Below, in pieces: positions 54,940-64,000 of a stretch of DNA of 64,000 nucleotides. The notes under the pieces were generated by a model. The model worked only from the letters and a program-made list of their open reading frames with translations. It was not told the DNA's origin and searched no databases. The number at the start of each line of letters is the position of its first letter. The first letter of the stretch is position 1. The stretch spans positions 1-64,000 of the forward strand of contig JAPOVY010000016.1 in the NCBI GenBank assembly GCA_026707905.1, written 5' to 3'. Position numbers and translations under genes: made by a program. This DNA is from Gammaproteobacteria bacterium (GTDB lineage: Bacteria; Pseudomonadota; Gammaproteobacteria; Pseudomonadales; Azotimanducaceae).

Positions 54940-56516
54940 TTTTGATCGGCTCCAAAGCCCAAGGAGTCCAAATTTGTCACAATTGCAGCATCCAGCCTAG
55001 CATTCTCTGATTGCTGCTCACGCAGTTCAGATACTAGCCGTTGTATTTTCTCGACGAATGGCTCCCCGTCGTCTTTTTCAGGCGCTGCGCCGACGTATCG
55101 ACCGGGCGTCAGTACACATCCATGCCGCTGCAGCTCGTCTAATGTCACAGTGCGGCAGAACCCTAGTTGATCTTCGTATTTATCGTGTCCGCTTCGCCAA
55201 AAGTGGTATGTCTTTGCGATTCGAGAAACTTCATCTTTCGTCAACTCTCTGTGGGTTCGATCGAGCATGGTGCCAAGCTGACGAGCGTCAATGAATAGGA
55301 CCTCGCCTGATCTGGAACGGAACTTACCGTTGGCTCGATTGCGTGCCAAAAACCATAAGCATGCGGGAATCTGAACGGAGTAAAACAATTGAGTAGGCAA
55401 AGCGACCATGCAATCTACAAGATCAGCTTCCATAAGGTTCTTGCGAATCTCGCCTTCGCCCGATTGATTCGACGACATTGATCCGTTCGCAAGTACGAAT
55501 CCCGCGACGCCACTCGGTGCGAGATGATGGACAATGTGCTGAATCCAAGCGTAATTGGCGTTGCCTTTCGGCACGCCGTATTGCCAACGTCGATCGTCGA
55601 CCAATCTCTCGCCACCCCAATCCTTTACGTTAAACGGAGGATTGGCGAGAATGAAGTCAGCTCGAAGGTCAGGATGACGATCGTTGTGAAATGTGTCGCC
55701 GTGAGCGATTTGCGCTTCGATTCCTCTAATGGCAAGGTTCATTTTGGCGAGACGCCAAGTCGTGTAGTTGGATTCCTGACCGTAAATCGAGATATCGTTT
55801 CGCGCTTTTTCGCCATTGCCATTGCCTGAGGAGTGTGCTTCGATGAACTCGATCGACTGCACGAACATGCCAGACGAACCACAGCAGGGGTCGTATACAC
55901 GCCCGGAATATGGTTCTATCATCTCGACGAGGAGCCGAACGACACAACGAGGTGTGTAGAACTCCCCTCCTCTTTTACCTTCTGCCTCAGCGAATCGACC
56001 GAGGAAGTACTCGTAGATTCGACCAAGTACGTCGTTTGCCCGTGCGTCTTCGTGACCGACAGATACGTTGCTGATCATGTCGATTAGTTGACCAAGGCGT
56101 TGCTTGTCAAGAGCTTGACGCGCATAGTCCTTTGGTAGGACATCCTTGAGTGAAGGATTGTCATGTTCGATGCCTACCATGGCTTCATCCACGGTTTGTC
56201 CAATATTCGGCTGTTTCGCTTGCGATTTGAGGTGGTCCCAGCGTGCTATCAGCGGAACCCAGAAAACGTTTTCCGCAGTGTATTCATCTCGGTCTTCGGC
56301 CGCGTCAGATCCCCATTCCGTAAGGACCGCTGCATGACGTTCCTCAAATGCATCGGAAATGTACTTTAAGAAAATCAAACCTAATACAACATGCTTGTAC
56401 TCAGCAGCGTCCATAGAGCCACGCAACGTGTTCGCGGCATCCCATAGTTCTGATTCGTCGATTCCGATAGCTGAACGACTCTTCTTCTGCCTGTTAGAAC
56501 TTGGTTGTTTTGCCAT
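54936..56516 (-). CDS. hsdM: Type I DNA methyltransferase subunit HsdM
   Basis: A 526-residue type I adenine methylase. The N-terminal helical domain (1-155) is followed by motif I in [10 protein letters not shown] (207-216) and the catalytic N292-P-P-F. C-terminal helices bind HsdS. It reads complete and is the first gene of the operon, so host protection by methylation could persist even though hsdR is broken. Its end overlaps the GTG of the fragmented gene. Confidence 0.94.
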   Translation of the reverse strand: MAKQPSSNRQKKSRSAIGIDESELWDAANTLRGSMDAAEYKHVVLGLIFLKYISDAFEERHAAVLTEWGSDAAEDRDEYTAENVFWVPLIARWDHLKSQAKQPNIGQTVDEAMVGIEHDNPSLKDVLPKDYARQALDKQRLGQLIDMISNVSVGHEDARANDVLGRIYEYFLGRFAEAEGKRGGEFYTPRCVVRLLVEMIEPYSGRVYDPCCGSSGMFVQSIEFIEAHSSGNGNGEKARNDISIYGQESNYTTWRLAKMNLAIRGIEAQIAHGDTFHNDRHPDLRADFILANPPFNVKDWGGERLVDDRRWQYGVPKGNANYAWIQHIVHHLAPSGVAGFVLANGSMSSNQSGEGEIRKNLMEADLVDCMVALPTQLFYSVQIPACLWFLARNRANGKFRSRSGEVLFIDARQLGTMLDRTHRELTKDEVSRIAKTYHFWRSGHDKYEDQLGFCRTVTLDELQRHGCVLTPGRYVGAAPEKDDGEPFVEKIQRLVSELREQQSENARLDAAIVTNLDSLGFGADQK

Positions 56517-56886
56517 TGGGGTTGATGCTCGTAAAGAATGCAGAGATCGGTCTTATTGCTTTAGGAACTAGAGGGGCGCCGTGCAAAGTGACACACATCG
56601 CATTCGATTTGGTTTGTATCTCACATTGGTCTCAACGCTGGCTTGCGAGCTGCTCCCGAAATGTGCGATTGTCAGGGTCATCGACTAAAACTCCGATCCA
56701 GGATCTATCTTTTTAGTTGACTTATCGTTCGCCCGTAATTCCGAAGATCCTTTCGTAGCTTCTAATTTTCCGTAATGGACTATGTTCGTGCAAGCAGTCC
56801 TCCAATGCTCAGAAGTCGTTTGTCTATGACTGCTGACAAACTGATAGTGCCAAGAACGGTTACTTGCAACGATAGATTAGATCGTG
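56517..56886. other. Intergenic gap, recD-like to hsdM
   Basis: About 370 bases with no supportable gene. A short minus-strand text near 56632-56710 (W-I-G-V-L-V-D-D-P-D-N) looks protein-like but is flanked by stops. A promoter for hsdM would be expected in the left half, though none is secure. Confidence 0.4.
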
Positions 56887-59800
56887 TCAACTACTCGTTT
56901 GTGATGGCCCACGATCAAGGTCGTCGATAACCGCGACTGCTTCCTTACTCAAACCTTTACCTTCTTCCGTCGTCAGGAGCTGCCCGGGAAACCAATGCTC
57001 ATACCATTTCTGTTTTTCCGACCAAGCTTGTGCATAGTCTGGGAGATCCAAGCGTCCCAGATGCTCCCAGAAGTAGGTCTTACCGCGGATAGCGACGGTG
57101 AAATCTGGTAGTTTCACTGAACCATCGCCCGCGAACAGCGGTTTTTCGTAAAGAAACGGGATTTGTCGATCGTGCAGGATATTGGCGATAATCACTTCCG
57201 ATTTCGAACGAAGCATATCGCCGCTTAGGGCTTCGTGGATCTTACCTGCTTCGTACCATCCGTCTCGATTCGTCAGCTCGCCTTTGACCAAATGCAGTTC
57301 AAAAAGCGACGAGTTTATTTGGCGAGTTTGAGTATTTTCCCGTCGACGTGCATCAAGTAGGCTTGAAATGTCGTTTTCTATTAGCAATGTGCAATGTCTG
57401 CTGGCTCTGGTCAATGCGGTATACACCAGTTCAGCGGAAACCGGACGCTTCTTACTGGCCGGAATGATCACGAACGTATGCCCAAACTCGCTGCCTTGGG
57501 CTTTGTGAACAGAGACGGCGTAAGCTAGTTCAAGATTCTCTTCGACGCTTTCGTTGCGTTTGAACTTGCTGCCATTCGGAACGTCATTGCCGTACCCGAC
57601 GGTGATTCCCGGTTTTCGAGTGAATTCGACAGCGAATCTGCGCAGACGAGGTCCGTAACCAGTCTTTAACGTCCGCCAGATTTTAGAGTCAAACCCTATA
57701 GGTCCTACAACACCGATTTCGCCGTTGAAGATTTCGATTTCGATTTGCTCCTTGGTATCGCGATCGTATGCCCAGATTGGGTCTGACTTCGGTCGGTTAC
57801 GCACCTGAATAACCTTATCGAACAGCGTAACTCCGTCTACGCATCCGACTCGGTTAATGACAAATTCGTTCCTACGTTTTTGACATGCGTCGTTGAGTGC
57901 TTCCACTCCGTGCGTGTCAGCACGATGTGGGCTGAGAATCTGAAATGCTGTGGGATCGTCTGCTAGACCTTCACGCCATATTTCGTACGGTGCTCTCTCC
58001 TCGTCAACGTTCTTCATCTTTATTTCAATTGCTTTGATCAACGTTGAAGCGAGACGTTCAGGCTCATGCCAAAATATCACATCGAGTGCTTCATCGACTT
58101 CACCACCTTCGTGTATCTGCTCAATTAACGATTCTTGCTCAAGATCGGTAGATTCATCGCTACTCGCATCGATTGTCTTATCCTCATCGCGAGTCATAAA
58201 TAGCTCAGCAAGTTTCAAGATGCTCTGGCCTTTACCTTCGATCTTATTTAGCATAAGCCGCAGATTTGATTGAAGTCGACCGAGGTTTTGCGGATAGTCG
58301 GTTTCTAGCCATTTAACCACATCTACAAAGACACGGCCCCTACCAATCGGTGGTAGCTGTCCAGTGTCTCCTACAAGTATTAGACGTCGTACATGCTGCC
58401 AGTCGATGGCTCGAAAGAGAGCGGCCGTAAGTTCCAAGTCCAGCATGGATGCTTCATCGAGTATTAAAGTTCCCAACGCCGCGTGCTTACCGCCGAGTCG
58501 ACGAAACGTGAGGTTTTTATTAAGCCAGCCATATGAGGCGAGAAACGAATGTACGGTGACCGTCTTCACGTCGGTTAGTTCCACATCATCGAACATCTGA
58601 CGCGCACGATCTGCGGCTTTACCGGTTGGTGCCATTACAAGTACGCTCTCTTCTTCTCCTTCGGATTTACGCACGGCACGGACAAGAGATTCGATGACCG
58701 TTGTTTTTCCTGTTCCAGCTGGACCGGTGACAACTGAGATTGGTTGTCGGAACAGCCTCTCGCACACTTTTTTCTGTTCGTTCGTGGCTATTACGTAGTC
58801 TTCGCCCCCTCGTTCACCAAGTGTGCTCTGGGTCTTGACTATCCATGCGGACCAATCTGACGAAGTGACTGGGCGACGCAAACTAAGTTCTGGACGAGTT
58901 GCAAGCTCCTTGAGCGTCATCTCGACCAAACGTTCATCTTCGTATACCAACCGATCGTAAAGTAGAAAATCCGAATTGAAAGGTCTTAGTTTGAGCGACT
59001 CGGATAAAAACTCCTCGTCAACTTCGAAGTAACGCGCGTTAAACTGAGCTTGCTTCCATTCCGGCAAGCGTGCCATTCGAATGCGGACCTCCTCAATGAG
59101 ATCCTTACTTAAGCGAAATGTGTGGTTAGGCTCTGAACGAAGGTGTTCCACGCAGAGAGAACGGAAACGACGCTCGTCATTGAAATGGACGCCTGCCAAA
59201 GGCGTTCCACCGAGATCCGGTGAAGGCAGAGTTCCACGGTCGATCGTGCTCCAGGGAATTGGTTCGCCTTGATCGGCGCTACGATATAGTTCGGCTAGTA
59301 GGTAGGGATTAGCAGTTATTTCTTCAGCTGGTACAGTTAAACCACAGCCTTCCCGGTCGTTAGCGACATCGTTTATTGTCTGCTTATCGAGGTCAAATCT
59401 TGGGAGTATGTCGCGTAGTAACGACTTAGCATCTTCGTCTAGTAGTTTCCAATTGCGCGATATCTCCTTACGAGAAGTTGCATCAATGTCTTGTGTGAGT
59501 ACGTTGTCTTGATCGTTCTCAATTGCGTCGAATGCCAGGTTGTGCGCTCGATCGTGACCTTCGCTTATGCAAAACTCCTTCACCCCATCGACGAGTCGTG
59601 ACGCGCCTGCAACATCAAGTACTTTCAACAAACCGGGATATAACCCCCGATGCGTCCACAGTTCAGCGATTGTCTTGAGAAGCCACTCTTCACGGATAGT
59701 CCAATTCTCGGTCTCGTCATCGATTTCTTTCAACAGACGGACTTTGGCGAGTAGCTGTTCAAGTAAACCAATGGCTTCATCGTCCGAAAGGTGCTTCGAA

Positions 59801-60534
59801 CCGTACTTACATATTTGCGGGTTTTCAGGATAGACAGCAATCTCTGCGAGTCTTTGTGGCTCGTCAATATATCTGTGGTAAGGTAACCGAATTCCTTCAT
59901 CTGGGTACGCGGAAGTAATCTCACGCGACCATATCAGTCCACCCGCATACTTTTCTGCGATGTCCGGTTGGACATTGTTATATAGCAGCTCCTCACCCAC
60001 GCGCGTGATACGAGAAACGCCGATTACCGCATATCGCACCGCTTCCTCTTCTGAGAGCGGATTCGAGTAGTTGGCATAGTAGAAGATTAGATTAGAACCA
60101 CAGTCTCTTTCGATAGGAGCGAAAAACTCTCGCGCGAGCTCTCGTCTGCGATCATTGTCGTAGTAACCGGCTTTTTTTACCTCATCGGTATACATCGCCT
60201 CGAAAGGCCAGATGCAAACGGTTGAAGGTGGCAGTGTCCATTCGGTTTGATCTGCACGACCGTTAAAAAAGTCGGGAGGTGCCGATACGACCTGAGCAGC
60301 GTTTAAACCAAAAGCGTTATAGCTATAACAACATGGTGGTATGTATCCATCCAGATCTTTTCCAGAACAACCTGCGTATCGCATCTCATTCTCGAGATCA
60401 CGTTCACGAGCGATGACATCACCGGGGTAGGACTTTGGGCCAACGCAGTAGGTGTTCTCAGCGGGGGACTTACAGACTGATCCGTTCCAGCCATCGGAAT
60501 GCCATGCAAGGCGAGCGGTCACATGGGTAGGCAT
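56887..60534 (-). CDS. RecD-like helicase with C-terminal nuclease-like domain
   Basis: A 1215-residue protein. The first roughly 550 residues are a novel-looking domain with cysteines at 21, 30, 56, 68 and 69, which could bind a metal or Fe-S cluster. The motor begins near 585 with Walker A G604-P-A-G-T-G-K-T611 and D693-E-A-S (motif II), and continues with RecD/UvrD-type V-H-K-A-Q-G-S-E-F and A-L-T-R-A-S-R motifs. The last 100 residues contain S-K-S-E, P-D-F-T-V and W-E-H-L-G, a PD-(D/E)XK-like nuclease pattern (with G where K is usual). It would unwind and cut DNA, plausibly an anti-phage or repair enzyme. Confidence 0.85.
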   Translation of the reverse strand: MPTHVTARLAWHSDGWNGSVCKSPAENTYCVGPKSYPGDVIARERDLENEMRYAGCSGKDLDGYIPPCCYSYNAFGLNAAQVVSAPPDFFNGRADQTEWTLPPSTVCIWPFEAMYTDEVKKAGYYDNDRRRELAREFFAPIERDCGSNLIFYYANYSNPLSEEEAVRYAVIGVSRITRVGEELLYNNVQPDIAEKYAGGLIWSREITSAYPDEGIRLPYHRYIDEPQRLAEIAVYPENPQICKYGSKHLSDDEAIGLLEQLLAKVRLLKEIDDETENWTIREEWLLKTIAELWTHRGLYPGLLKVLDVAGASRLVDGVKEFCISEGHDRAHNLAFDAIENDQDNVLTQDIDATSRKEISRNWKLLDEDAKSLLRDILPRFDLDKQTINDVANDREGCGLTVPAEEITANPYLLAELYRSADQGEPIPWSTIDRGTLPSPDLGGTPLAGVHFNDERRFRSLCVEHLRSEPNHTFRLSKDLIEEVRIRMARLPEWKQAQFNARYFEVDEEFLSESLKLRPFNSDFLLYDRLVYEDERLVEMTLKELATRPELSLRRPVTSSDWSAWIVKTQSTLGERGGEDYVIATNEQKKVCERLFRQPISVVTGPAGTGKTTVIESLVRAVRKSEGEEESVLVMAPTGKAADRARQMFDDVELTDVKTVTVHSFLASYGWLNKNLTFRRLGGKHAALGTLILDEASMLDLELTAALFRAIDWQHVRRLILVGDTGQLPPIGRGRVFVDVVKWLETDYPQNLGRLQSNLRLMLNKIEGKGQSILKLAELFMTRDEDKTIDASSDESTDLEQESLIEQIHEGGEVDEALDVIFWHEPERLASTLIKAIEIKMKNVDEERAPYEIWREGLADDPTAFQILSPHRADTHGVEALNDACQKRRNEFVINRVGCVDGVTLFDKVIQVRNRPKSDPIWAYDRDTKEQIEIEIFNGEIGVVGPIGFDSKIWRTLKTGYGPRLRRFAVEFTRKPGITVGYGNDVPNGSKFKRNESVEENLELAYAVSVHKAQGSEFGHTFVIIPASKKRPVSAELVYTALTRASRHCTLLIENDISSLLDARRRENTQTRQINSSLFELHLVKGELTNRDGWYEAGKIHEALSGDMLRSKSEVIIANILHDRQIPFLYEKPLFAGDGSVKLPDFTVAIRGKTYFWEHLGRLDLPDYAQAWSEKQKWYEHWFPGQLLTTEEGKGLSKEAVAVIDDLDRGPSQTSS

Positions 60535-61374
60535 TTAATACAACTATTAACCTGGAGATATATTCGCAGCGTAAATCTGCGTCGCGACCGATCATTCTAG
60601 CTACAAACATAGTACCTGCCGAAGCGGACATCACCGGAATTGCGACGTTTGTTCGAAATCATGTGATATTTCCGTGTTTGTACTTTAGGTGGCGAGCGAG
60701 TTTCTAAACGTGACACTTGCCGGGTTAGGCCGAACATGTTTTTATGGAATTTGTAGTGATGGACCGATGGAGCAGCTACGGGTGCGTGATCAATTGGTAC
60801 CACCTTTACGTTATCGTGACGATCACGATAGACGTCCCCCTGTAGAAACCCGTCGCGAGATTGTTTACATTAGTCAACGCTTAGTGGATAAGCAAGTCAA
60901 CGTTGTTTCTCAGATTACGGCCGCATGCAGAAATCCGTCTCACGGGGATTTTGCTAGTTCAGAAGTAGCTTCTCGTACCTGGACCCGCTAACACCGAAGT
61001 CCGCTAGAACGACCGGTTTGGGTAGCACATCAAAACGTAGCTATCTGGTAATCCAACAAATCGAATATGCCTTCTTCAACTGACCATTGACGCAGCGATA
61101 TCGTTAGTCGTGCAACTGGTCGGGTCTTTCGTATTGTTAGTCATTATTATGAGCTAGACGGCCAATTCGTATTTCCGTTTGCGAACGCCCGTAAAAGAGC
61201 CAAAACATACGAAGATCCAGGAAATATCATCAATTACACGAATTAGTGAAATCAATATCGATTTTCCAATTACGCATGTTAGCTAAGTTTTTCCCAAAAC
61301 ACTGATGGTGTCAGTGCGAAATTAGGGTTTGCTGGCACTTAGAGTCATTGACGAAAACGAGGATATGTTCGAGA
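60535..61374. other. Divergent gap with coding-like fragments
   Basis: About 840 bases between the divergent recD-like and SNF2 genes. No intact gene was found. A 100-codon plus-strand frame (60689-60991) and a later frame near 61085-61245 (V-F-R-I-V-S-H-Y-Y-E-L-D-G-Q-F) read like protein but end early; no start or ribosome site convinces. Two promoters would be expected here. A broken gene is possible. Confidence 0.4.
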
Positions 61375-61377
61375 GTG

Positions 61378-64000
61378 GTGAGTAAATTTGCAGTCGGCGT
61401 TTCTGTCAGATCGAAAGATGACCCAGGTCGTCGTGGCACAATCACAGCCGGACCTCGTTCCCGTTCCGATGGACGTGTCTATCGGATCCAATGGAATGAT
61501 GCCTCCTACGGTTGGACACCAGAGTACGCGTTCGAGTGTGTTGACGAGTCAAGCGATGACGCTTTTGAGCTGCTACAAAGGGGACGCTTCGGTCGAATAA
61601 GTGATCTGCGTCGTAATCTGACGTTTATCCAACTTAGCGGTCGCTTAGCCAATGTTGTCTATAGCATGGATGCGACGAATACTGATTTTCTTGCGTATCA
61701 ATATAAGCCTGTACTTAACTTTCTGGATTCCCCGTCTAACGGGATATTAATCGCGGATGAGGTTGGGTTAGGGAAGACGATTGAAGCCGGCTTGATCTGG
61801 ACTGAACTTCGGGCTCGTGATGACGCGTGTCGTAGGCTAGTTGTTGTTTGTCCGGCGATGTTACGAGATAAATGGAGTTTAGAGCTCGAAGGTAAATTTG
61901 GAATTGATCCAAGACAGGTCGATGCAGCGCAGCTTACTAATGAACTCAAGCGGGATAGGAGTGAGATTCGAGACGGGCAAGGATTTATCTGTAGCTTGCA
62001 GGGATTACGACCGCCGTCAGGATGGCGTACTAGAGAGAGAAGTGACAGCAGAACGAGATTAGCTCGCCTTCTTGAAGAGCTCGCCGTTAACGAGCCAGTT
62101 ATTGACCTACTAATCATTGATGAAGCTCATTATTTGCGGAATCCTGAGACTCAAACGGCAGCTCTCGGTACACTTCTCCGAGAGGTCAGCTCGAACATTG
62201 TTCTCCTATCGGCAACGCCAATCAATAACCGTCAGGAGGATCTATTCCAGTTATTACGGCTAGTTGATCCTGATTCGTTCGAGTCTCCGGACCAGTTTCC
62301 GCAGGTTATATCTGCGAATGAACCGTTAATAGCAGCGCGAGATCTGGCGCTTGATCCAGATTCAGAGGGCTCACAAATCCTGACACAGCTTCAGAAGGCA
62401 AAAAATCACCCGCTTTTAGCGAACAGTCAGCAACTTCGCGACATATTGAGCCAAGACCTCAGCTTTAGATATCTTGAGGAAACGAGCAACAGGATTAAGT
62501 TGGCGGATCGTATCGAGCGCGTTAATTTGCTGAGACATTCGGTCAGCCGGACAAGAAAGGTCGAAGTGAACGAGTGGAAGGTCGAAAGAGACGCGAAAAG
62601 TCATTTTGTCGAACTAGACCCCGACGGCATTGAACGACAGTTTTACGATAAGGTCACCCGTGCTGTACGCAGCTATGCGTTGCTCAAGGATGTAGGTGAT
62701 GGCTTCTTGCTCTCACCACCGCAACGCCAAATGTCTAGTTGCATGTATGCTGCAGCGCGCAGCTGGAGTGATCGAACACGAACATTGGATGATGCTTCTA
62801 AGTTGTTGTACGAAGACTTAGGAGCCGATGATTATTTAGACCAGTCTAAAGCTGGTCCACTGATCGAATTCATAGCTGAATCGGCACTTCCTGGACTTGA
62901 CATTGAGGCATTGCGAGAGCACGACACGAAGTTCGATCGGTTCCGTCAAATTGTTGAAAGCTATTTAGACTCGTATCCAGATGAGAAGATCATAGTTTTC
63001 TCCTACTTCAAGGCGACTCTCGGTTACCTCGAGGAGCGCTTGTCAACTCAGGGAATATCGACTAGAATATTGCATGGTGATGTCGCGGAGAACAAGCAGA
63101 CAGTTATCGAAGATTTTCAAAACTCTCACGACGCTCGAATCTTGCTAACATCCGAAATTGCGAGCGAAGGTGTTGATCTTCAGTTTTGTAGCCTGATTGT
63201 TAATTACGACTTACCTTGGAATCCAATGAAGATTGAACAGCGTATTGGTCGGATCGACCGAATAGGACAGAAATCAGACAAAGTCCTAATACACAACTTA
63301 GGATATGCAGACAGTATCGATGAGAGAATTTATGAGCTCCTCTTAGAAAAACTCAACATCTTCAACCGTGCGATCGGTGGAATGGAGGTTGTTCTTGGTG
63401 AGTTGATTAACAAACTAACGAGCGATTTGATGCGGCTAGACCTTAGTCGCGAAGAGGAAGAATCGAGGATAGACCGAGCTCGTGTAGGCATCGAGAACAT
63501 ACAACGGCAGGAGACTGAGCTAGAAGAAAAAGCTAGCCACCTTGTTGCGCACGGTGGACAGATACTAGAGCGTGTGCGCGCCGCCCACGAATTTAGGCGT
63601 TGGATTTCTGGGGAGGACTTAAAAGCGTATGTCAAAGACTATCTCGATAGACATCTAACAGGCTTTACATTTCTTGAGGATGATCGTGACCCGTCGATCG
63701 TTTCAATTGAATTCCCAGCAGAATTTGCCTCCCAGCTGGAAGACTTTATGCGTCGAAAGAACCTTCATGGTAAGAGTCGACTCTCGAGTGGAGAAACTAC
63801 CCGATGCAAGTTCAATAATCGGGTGGAACGACTCTCTTCTAAGGTCGAAACCATAAGTCAGTTTCATCCGTTAGTCCGCTTCATCAGCGAGAGTTTGAGA
63901 AACCGTCCAGAGGATATCTGCCCGTTGGTCGCTGTTTCAGTGTCGGTCTCTACACTTCCTGACGTGTCTGAAGGAGTGTACGCATTCGCATGCAAGAAAT
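61378..64000 (+). CDS. SNF2-family helicase, incomplete at right edge
   Basis: At least 874 residues are visible; the gene continues past the window. Adjacent GTG codons at 61375 and 61378 are candidate starts, with CGAGG about 15 bases upstream. A small N-terminal barrel-like domain (about 1-55, ending W-T-P-E-Y) precedes the helicase core: D127-E-V-G-L-G-K-T, D248-E-A-H, L-L-S-A-T-P, and in the second lobe I-L-H-G-D, S-E-G-V-D-L and Q-R-I-G-R-I-D-R-I-G-Q. SNF2 helicases recur in phage-defence islands (DISARM, among others), but the N-terminus is not like DrmD as I know it. Function in this island unproven. Confidence 0.88.
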   Translation, partial: MSKFAVGVSVRSKDDPGRRGTITAGPRSRSDGRVYRIQWNDASYGWTPEYAFECVDESSDDAFELLQRGRFGRISDLRRNLTFIQLSGRLANVVYSMDATNTDFLAYQYKPVLNFLDSPSNGILIADEVGLGKTIEAGLIWTELRARDDACRRLVVVCPAMLRDKWSLELEGKFGIDPRQVDAAQLTNELKRDRSEIRDGQGFICSLQGLRPPSGWRTRERSDSRTRLARLLEELAVNEPVIDLLIIDEAHYLRNPETQTAALGTLLREVSSNIVLLSATPINNRQEDLFQLLRLVDPDSFESPDQFPQVISANEPLIAARDLALDPDSEGSQILTQLQKAKNHPLLANSQQLRDILSQDLSFRYLEETSNRIKLADRIERVNLLRHSVSRTRKVEVNEWKVERDAKSHFVELDPDGIERQFYDKVTRAVRSYALLKDVGDGFLLSPPQRQMSSCMYAAARSWSDRTRTLDDASKLLYEDLGADDYLDQSKAGPLIEFIAESALPGLDIEALREHDTKFDRFRQIVESYLDSYPDEKIIVFSYFKATLGYLEERLSTQGISTRILHGDVAENKQTVIEDFQNSHDARILLTSEIASEGVDLQFCSLIVNYDLPWNPMKIEQRIGRIDRIGQKSDKVLIHNLGYADSIDERIYELLLEKLNIFNRAIGGMEVVLGELINKLTSDLMRLDLSREEEESRIDRARVGIENIQRQETELEEKASHLVAHGGQILERVRAAHEFRRWISGEDLKAYVKDYLDRHLTGFTFLEDDRDPSIVSIEFPAEFASQLEDFMRRKNLHGKSRLSSGETTRCKFNNRVERLSSKVETISQFHPLVRFISESLRNRPEDICPLVAVSVSVSTLPDVSEGVYAFACKK

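Noticed and set aside
56517..56886. Small gene between recD-like and hsdM
   Set aside because: The protein-like text near 56632-56710 is only about 25 codons, bounded by stops, and has no start.
60689..60991. Complete 100-residue gene upstream of SNF2
   Set aside because: No ribosome site, GTG start only, and no recognisable family; kept only as a possible fragment.
1..64000. CRISPR array, tRNA or rRNA gene
   Set aside because: No regularly spaced direct repeats and no cloverleaf or rRNA segment were seen on either strand. A TTCAAAC-like T-arm stretch near 47600 has no matching arms.
61378..64000. DISARM system with drmD
   Set aside because: Only one SNF2 helicase is visible, its N-terminus is not the DrmD type I know, and drmA, drmB and drmC are absent in the window.

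Overview
The window reads as chromosomal DNA of a Gram-negative bacterium, most likely a pseudomonadotan and perhaps gammaproteobacterial. The support is two TonB-dependent outer-membrane receptors, a lipoprotein-type M16 peptidase, a Fur-like box and a MetR-like LysR box. Base composition looks close to balanced by eye; I did not compute it. I could not name a genus, and I saw no rRNA, tRNA or CRISPR array.

Region 1 (1-6.4 kb) carries catabolic and housekeeping genes: a truncated flavin-dependent (LLM-class) oxidoreductase, a DUF35/thiolase-like pair, a small membrane protein, a periplasmic ankyrin protein, a phytanoyl-CoA dioxygenase (PhyH), a SixA-like phosphatase and a PNPOx-like flavoprotein.

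Region 2 (6.4-39.8 kb) is the most distinctive part. Six full-length ABC half-exporters form three A/B pairs (B1/A1, B2/A2, B3/A3). Interspersed are two more PhyH enzymes (one fused to HEAT repeats), two CmcJ/NvfI-type oxidoreductases, two TonB-dependent receptors, a LysR regulator, a pitrilysin-family peptidase, tandem PQQ-blade mini-proteins, a phosphoesterase, a FAH-family hydratase and a PEP-synthase/rifampicin-phosphotransferase-like enzyme. The gene mix suggests uptake, oxidative tailoring or phosphorylation, and export of a small molecule, but the substrate cannot be read from sequence. No NRPS, PKS or RiPP core gene is visible.

Region 3 (39.8-42.7 kb) is an acyl-CoA operon on the minus strand: a biotinyl carrier, a crotonase, a carboxyltransferase and a small membrane protein. 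There is no biotin carboxylase gene in the window.

Region 4 (42.7-64 kb) is a defence island. It holds a putative PD-(D/E)XK nuclease with a large N6-adenine methylase, and a type I restriction-modification operon (hsdM, a broken gene, hsdS, XRE/ImmA protein, DUF4411 PIN protein, hsdR). It also holds a 1215-residue RecD-like helicase with a C-terminal nuclease-like domain, and an SNF2 helicase running off the right edge. hsdR is split by one in-frame TAA, and the gene between hsdM and hsdS is fragmented. The type I system is therefore probably inactive for restriction, although methylation and specificity subunits are intact.
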